Shown here in pieces: positions 60,670 through 64,000 of a stretch of DNA of 64,000 nt. The position numbers and the translations under genes were made by a program. Below the pieces are notes generated by a model. The model saw only the letters and a program-made list of their open reading frames with translations. It was not told the DNA's origin and searched no databases. The stretch comes from Apostichopus japonicus (taxonomy: Eukaryota > Echinodermata > Holothuroidea > Aspidochirotida > Stichopodidae): assembly GCF_037975245.1 (NCBI RefSeq), contig NC_092569.1:29348168-29412167 (forward strand). The letters run 5' to 3'. Every line of letters starts with the position of its first letter. The stretch's first letter is position 1.

Positions 60670-61001
60670 CTACACCGGCCGTATTTTCATCTCCGTATAT
60701 TGTAGGCCGCAGTCGTATCCACTAAGATTAGTCCAGAAAATGTTCGTTCCTCGAGTTGAGCCGTCGTAGTCTCCGTTGAGGTGAGAATGAGCGCAATTAG
60801 CACAGCTGCTGCTGCTTCCGCGAGGGAAATAATCGCAATAATATTCATGAGAATGGCAGTAAGAATGACTATAATAATAATAGTAACCGAACCACCAGGC
60901 TCCTTGATGCTTCTCAGCGCAGTTATATGAACTCCACTCATCATTATCCTGGTCACGTGTGCTGAATGGTTTGTTGTTGTGCCAAGACATAGCATCATAA
61001 C
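60670..61001 (-). CDS. Paralogue C FReD2 C-terminal exon with five-Tyr run
   Basis: 332 nt, entered in phase 1, ending MKIRPV and TAG. It has FSTRDQDNDEW, CAEKHQGAWWF, then G and five Tyr, HSYCHSHEYYCDYF, two further cysteines and SHLNGDY. The four insertion cysteines match those in A and B. Confidence 0.9.
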
Positions 61002-63631
61002 CTACGGATTCGAGAAAGAAAAACTTCAAATGATACGTGCACTTTACCTCGCCGTAATTTATATGATTAATTTTTGATATTAGCACTATTCTCGTAACCT
61101 GTGGTGATACTACTTCAGATTTTTATATACGATTTCACAGACTGGACAAAAATCACCGTGAACGTTGCCAAAGTCTCTGTAAGGCTTTTAATAACAGGTT
61201 TTTCTACGTGTATTTGATGAATTACTCAAGTTTGTCCCCTGCAAACATTTGTTTACAACGAATATTACCGATAACTAGCAGTAAGGTGTAATTCATATGA
61301 TGTATTTGACACTCATAAGCAAACACAATATTGTTCTAAATTTCTAAACCTTTATTCAGAAATGGAAACAGCATGTTGGGATTTGTCTGTTTTGCTTATT
61401 GTTTTCATATGCTCATTAATTAGATAGTAATTTCATCATTCAGCGTTTATTGCCAGTTTCTTAAAATAATTTTTATTTATGATTTTTTCATTTACTAATA
61501 AACTTTCATACATTTGGGGGCCAATAGTTAAGCAAGTTATTCATACAAAAGCGATGAATCTACCTAGAACGTTTGAAAGCTACAGTCCATCAATATTTTG
61601 GAAAGCTATGAACCTCCCATCATACAACGAGTTATGGTTCATGATATTCCTGTTATGTAATGGGATATTTAGGTTTTGTTATATTATGCTTACTAATGTG
61701 GTTTCTAAAAATATACTTGTATTATGCGTGTTTGGTAATGGTGTCATCATCAACAAATTGTGTATTTTTCCACACAAACCAAACAGTTCAAGATTAGAGA
61801 GGCAACGGACCTCTTTTGTTGGAATTGTTGACTGAATACAGAGGACTGTTTTGAATGATTCGAATACGTCACTACGTGGCTGCATTAAGGCACTTTCTCA
61901 CTTATTTTGTCCAAAATGAATAACCAATATGTTTTACAAGAAATTTGTGTGTGTGTGTGTGTGTGTATGTATAAATGGAGATCGTAATGAGTTGGGAAAT
62001 CAAGAACAGTGAAATTACTTCCAGCCTCCACCAGGACTCGAGCCCGGGCCTCCCGCTCTATTCGCAGACACCCTAACCACTAAGCTATGGACATTGATTG
62101 CATGTCCAGAGGTTCGAAACCGGTAAGGAAGGTCGTAATTCAACTGTAGGCGTTTGTCACCTGTATTGAACAATACTAGTTCTGTTTTTGGTGACATATT
62201 TTGCCTTACTCTAGAGATCAAACATGATGCTAACCAACTCGAAAGCAGTTGTGATTTCTAAAGCCGGATCTCGAAAGATATACTTTGAACATACTTTATG
62301 TTAATGCAATGGAGGTAAACGACAAAGGCAAATGAATATATATTAATATATATATATATATATATTTATACATATATAAACATATATAAACATATGATAT
62401 TTGTTATTCATTTTATTATTTGTTACTTTCTATAAGATTGATGTTCAATGTGAAAAAAAAGTTAAGAAATAAATGCCCAGTATAGCGTATTTACTAGCCA
62501 TTCCGGATTTGTAGGTATCCCGACGATACAAACTACGTTACAAGAGAAACGGAAATTGGATAGGATGTGTACATATGAATAAAAGGATTTTAAATATATT
62601 TCAGGTTCAATATAAAGTTCCATGGAAAAGTGACTAGATGCCAAGGAGACAAGTAAAGTGCTCTCTCATTAGTGGATGTACTTAGCTAACTATAGGCCTT
62701 TTACTTTTAATTACCATGTTTCGTGAGTTATTTGTATTAATCTTTTAATAACTATTAAACTATTATCGTGAATATTCCTTCCAATATTTTAAACAATCCT
62801 GTGTCTTTAAACATCTGTTAGATCAGATTTAAAAGCAGGCAGATATGCATTCATTTTAAAACAATGATGAACGTAGAGAACGTCATTTTTATATTTTAGA
62901 ATGCTTGTAACTAGCAAATTGCAAATATTAATACTAAAATTACAGAAATGCTAACCTGTATTTCCACTATATGATCCAATTGATAGTCGATATTTGTCCG
63001 CATCATCACTAATGCTGAAGGAGGAATAGAGGGCGTAATACGATGAACTCCTTGAATCTGTGAGGTCTATCCGAAGACTGTATGTTTTTTGGTTGGTAAT
63101 TGCGTGTATGTAATCATTACCAAGCCAATGATCACCTCTAGGATGTTCAAATCCGGTCTTGTATTCAGCCCAGGTACGATAGAAATCAACAGGGGCGCTT
63201 GATCGTCGCTGAATTACCTATGAATATAAATATAAATTAACATGTAACAGGAGTAAGTGAGAACAAATGAATTCAGAGACAAGACACTAAACTGTACCAA
63301 ATGTTCTTGCAAAACTCACCGTCCATCCTCCCCCGTTACTTTCCATCTCACAGTAAACCTGAATGCCGCTTGGCCAACCATCAGGGTAAATGGTGTAAAC
63401 TCCATCACTACTACCATCAACGTAAAGCTCTTGGCAATCCTTTGGGACAACCTCGCGGGTACACGTAACACCGTCTCCTTCGTAGCCATCTATACAGTAA
63501 CATCTACGAACACCATCTCTGACATCACAAGTCGCGTCATCACTACAGTGGTAACTCTCTTCTATCGTTAGTTGGTTTTTGCTACAAATTGATCTTCTTG
63601 TACATCCTGAATTGACGTAAGACTCGCCGTT
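60670..63631 (-). CDS. Paralogue C: EGF-FReD 3' end, three exons (5' part outside window)
   Basis: Exons 63320-63631, 62956-63217 and 60670-61001 give 906 nt, 302 codons including stop, fully open and in phase. The first has an EGF (CSKNQLTIEESYHC, CSDDATC, CYCIDGYEGDGVTC) fused to FReD2 (VPKDCQELYVDGSSDGVYTI, GGGWT). The last keeps DQDND, CAEKHQGAWWF and SHLNGDY. Unlike B, FReD2 is intact. It is the most diverged of the three in the EGF half. Upstream EGF, TIL-like and FReD1 exons, if present, lie past 64000. Confidence 0.82.
62021..62093 (-). repeat. tRNA-derived SINE head
   Basis: On the minus strand, GTCCATAGCTTAGTGGTTAG carries a good A box (TAGCTTAGTGG) and GGCTCGAGTCC is a good B box about 35 nt further. 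The following GGTGGAGGCTGG is typical of tRNA-derived short interspersed elements. The 3' body probably runs to lower coordinates. A (GT)n run near 61947-61967 may be its tail. It lies in the FReD2 intron of paralogue C. Confidence 0.6.
62339..62395. repeat. AT/TATA simple repeat
   Basis: Runs of TATATA with short CATATATAAA variants in the FReD2 intron of paralogue C. Related AT runs are at 11176-11192 and 11765-11790 in A and 37383-37461 in B. Confidence 0.6.
62956..63217 (-). CDS. Paralogue C FReD2 middle exon
   Basis: 262 nt, phase 0 to 1, with donor GTTAGC in place of GTAAGC. It begins VIQRRSSAPVDFYRTWAEYK and contains the GFEHPRGDHWLGN stretch, so the reading frame is intact, in contrast to B. 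Confidence 0.87.
63320..63631 (-). CDS. Paralogue C EGF-FReD2 fusion exon
   Basis: 312 nt, phase 0 to 0, one codon longer than in A and B. It begins NGESYVNSGCTRRSIC. All EGF cysteines are kept and the FReD2 half ends VYCEMESNGGGWT. Confidence 0.86.
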
Positions 63632-63711
63632 CTAAATTTAATGGGAAATATTTAAAAAAGAATGTCATGAAAAATTAAATCAGTTATTCTGAATTTACCA
63701 TTGTGACTCAC

Positions 63712-63736
63712 CAGACTACCGGACAAATTCACCATT
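63712..63736 (-). pseudogene. Possible EGF-exon relic in paralogue C
   Basis: After the acceptor AATTAG comes AATGGTGAATTTGTCCGG (NGEF, as at the start of EGF-type exons), then an in-frame TAG and a donor-like GTGAGT. Only about 25 nt are exon-like. It may be another truncated cassette. Confidence 0.35.
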
Positions 63737-64000
63737 CTAATTTAGAAAAAAAAAATTACAATATGTTAAAGTATGAATAAGAAGGACACAAGAATTTTAA
63801 TTCTGTTTCCGGCAATAGAAACTGAAGAAAAATTAAACCACAAGTAAATTGGTTATCGTAAATTATTTGAAAATATAGAAACTTGCAATAAAATTTAGTA
63901 TTACCATACATTTCTTTCTTTTTGAAACTGTCAATCAAACATTGGGCAGTTGTAATTTCTGCTTTTAATTATGAAAGTCGTTTTCATTTCTTTTTTTTCG

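Larger units (their letters stand above)
59360..64000. repeat. Segmental duplication unit C (3' part only)
   Basis: Homology to units A and B restarts near 59360 and continues to the right edge. It includes 3' flanking DNA, the poly(A) signal and the last three exons of a third paralogue. The rest is outside the window. Confidence 0.7.

Noticed and set aside
63756-63938. Minus-strand frame near the right edge
   Set aside because: AT-rich intron sequence with no cysteine pattern and no fit to an EGF, TIL or FReD exon.
1-64000. CRISPR array, bacterial operon or viral genome
   Set aside because: The regular spacing in the window comes from EGF exon cassettes and their introns. Spliced metazoan exons and the lack of long intronless frames exclude these readings.

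Overview
This is an AT-rich, intron-rich metazoan nuclear fragment with no bacterial or viral gene organisation. The exon/intron style, the secreted fibrinogen-domain/EGF gene family and the short GC-rich-tipped repeats suggest a marine invertebrate deuterostome. An echinoderm, perhaps a sea cucumber, is my best guess, but this is inference from gene families and not a species identification.

Layout. (1) 790-3560, minus strand: the first four coding exons of an AGPAT5-like (LPAAT-epsilon) acyltransferase, running off the left edge. (2) About 3.6-8.8 kb: intergenic DNA with a fold-back repeat, MITE-like elements and hairpins. (3) About 8.79-35.14 kb, unit A: a 20-exon minus-strand gene for a secreted modular protein. 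Its order is signal peptide, half a fibrinogen-related domain (FReD1), a TIL-like cysteine-rich module, 12 EGF-like exons, then a 13th EGF fused to a full C-terminal fibrinogen-related domain (FReD2). All splice phases agree and the exons sum to 4137 nt (1378 codons plus stop). (4) About 35.14-56.04 kb, unit B: a tandem paralogue with the same architecture, only 4 intact EGF exons, an EGF-exon relic, and a 2-nt deletion that breaks FReD2. (5) About 55.7-57.5 kb, plus strand: the last two recognisable exons of a coiled-coil protein. A frameshifted orphan copy of the first of them lies at the end of unit A. (6) About 59.36 kb to the end, unit C: the 3' end of a third paralogue with an intact FReD2, running off the right edge.

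The three paralogues share splice sites, intron sequence and 3' poly(A) signals, so the locus is a young tandem segmental duplication. The EGF array is built from exon cassettes of exactly 210 nt with phase 0 at both ends, so cassettes can be gained, lost or skipped without changing frame; A and B differ by eight. FReD2 carries a Tyr-rich, four-cysteine insertion next to the expected calcium/ligand region, and the Tyr run is encoded by a TAT microsatellite that differs between paralogues. The most novel content is this family: a half-FReD joined to a TIL-like module in the splice slot where the FReD C-terminal exon should be, followed by a fast-changing EGF array and a variable FReD. A role as a secreted recognition or matrix protein is inference from the domains.
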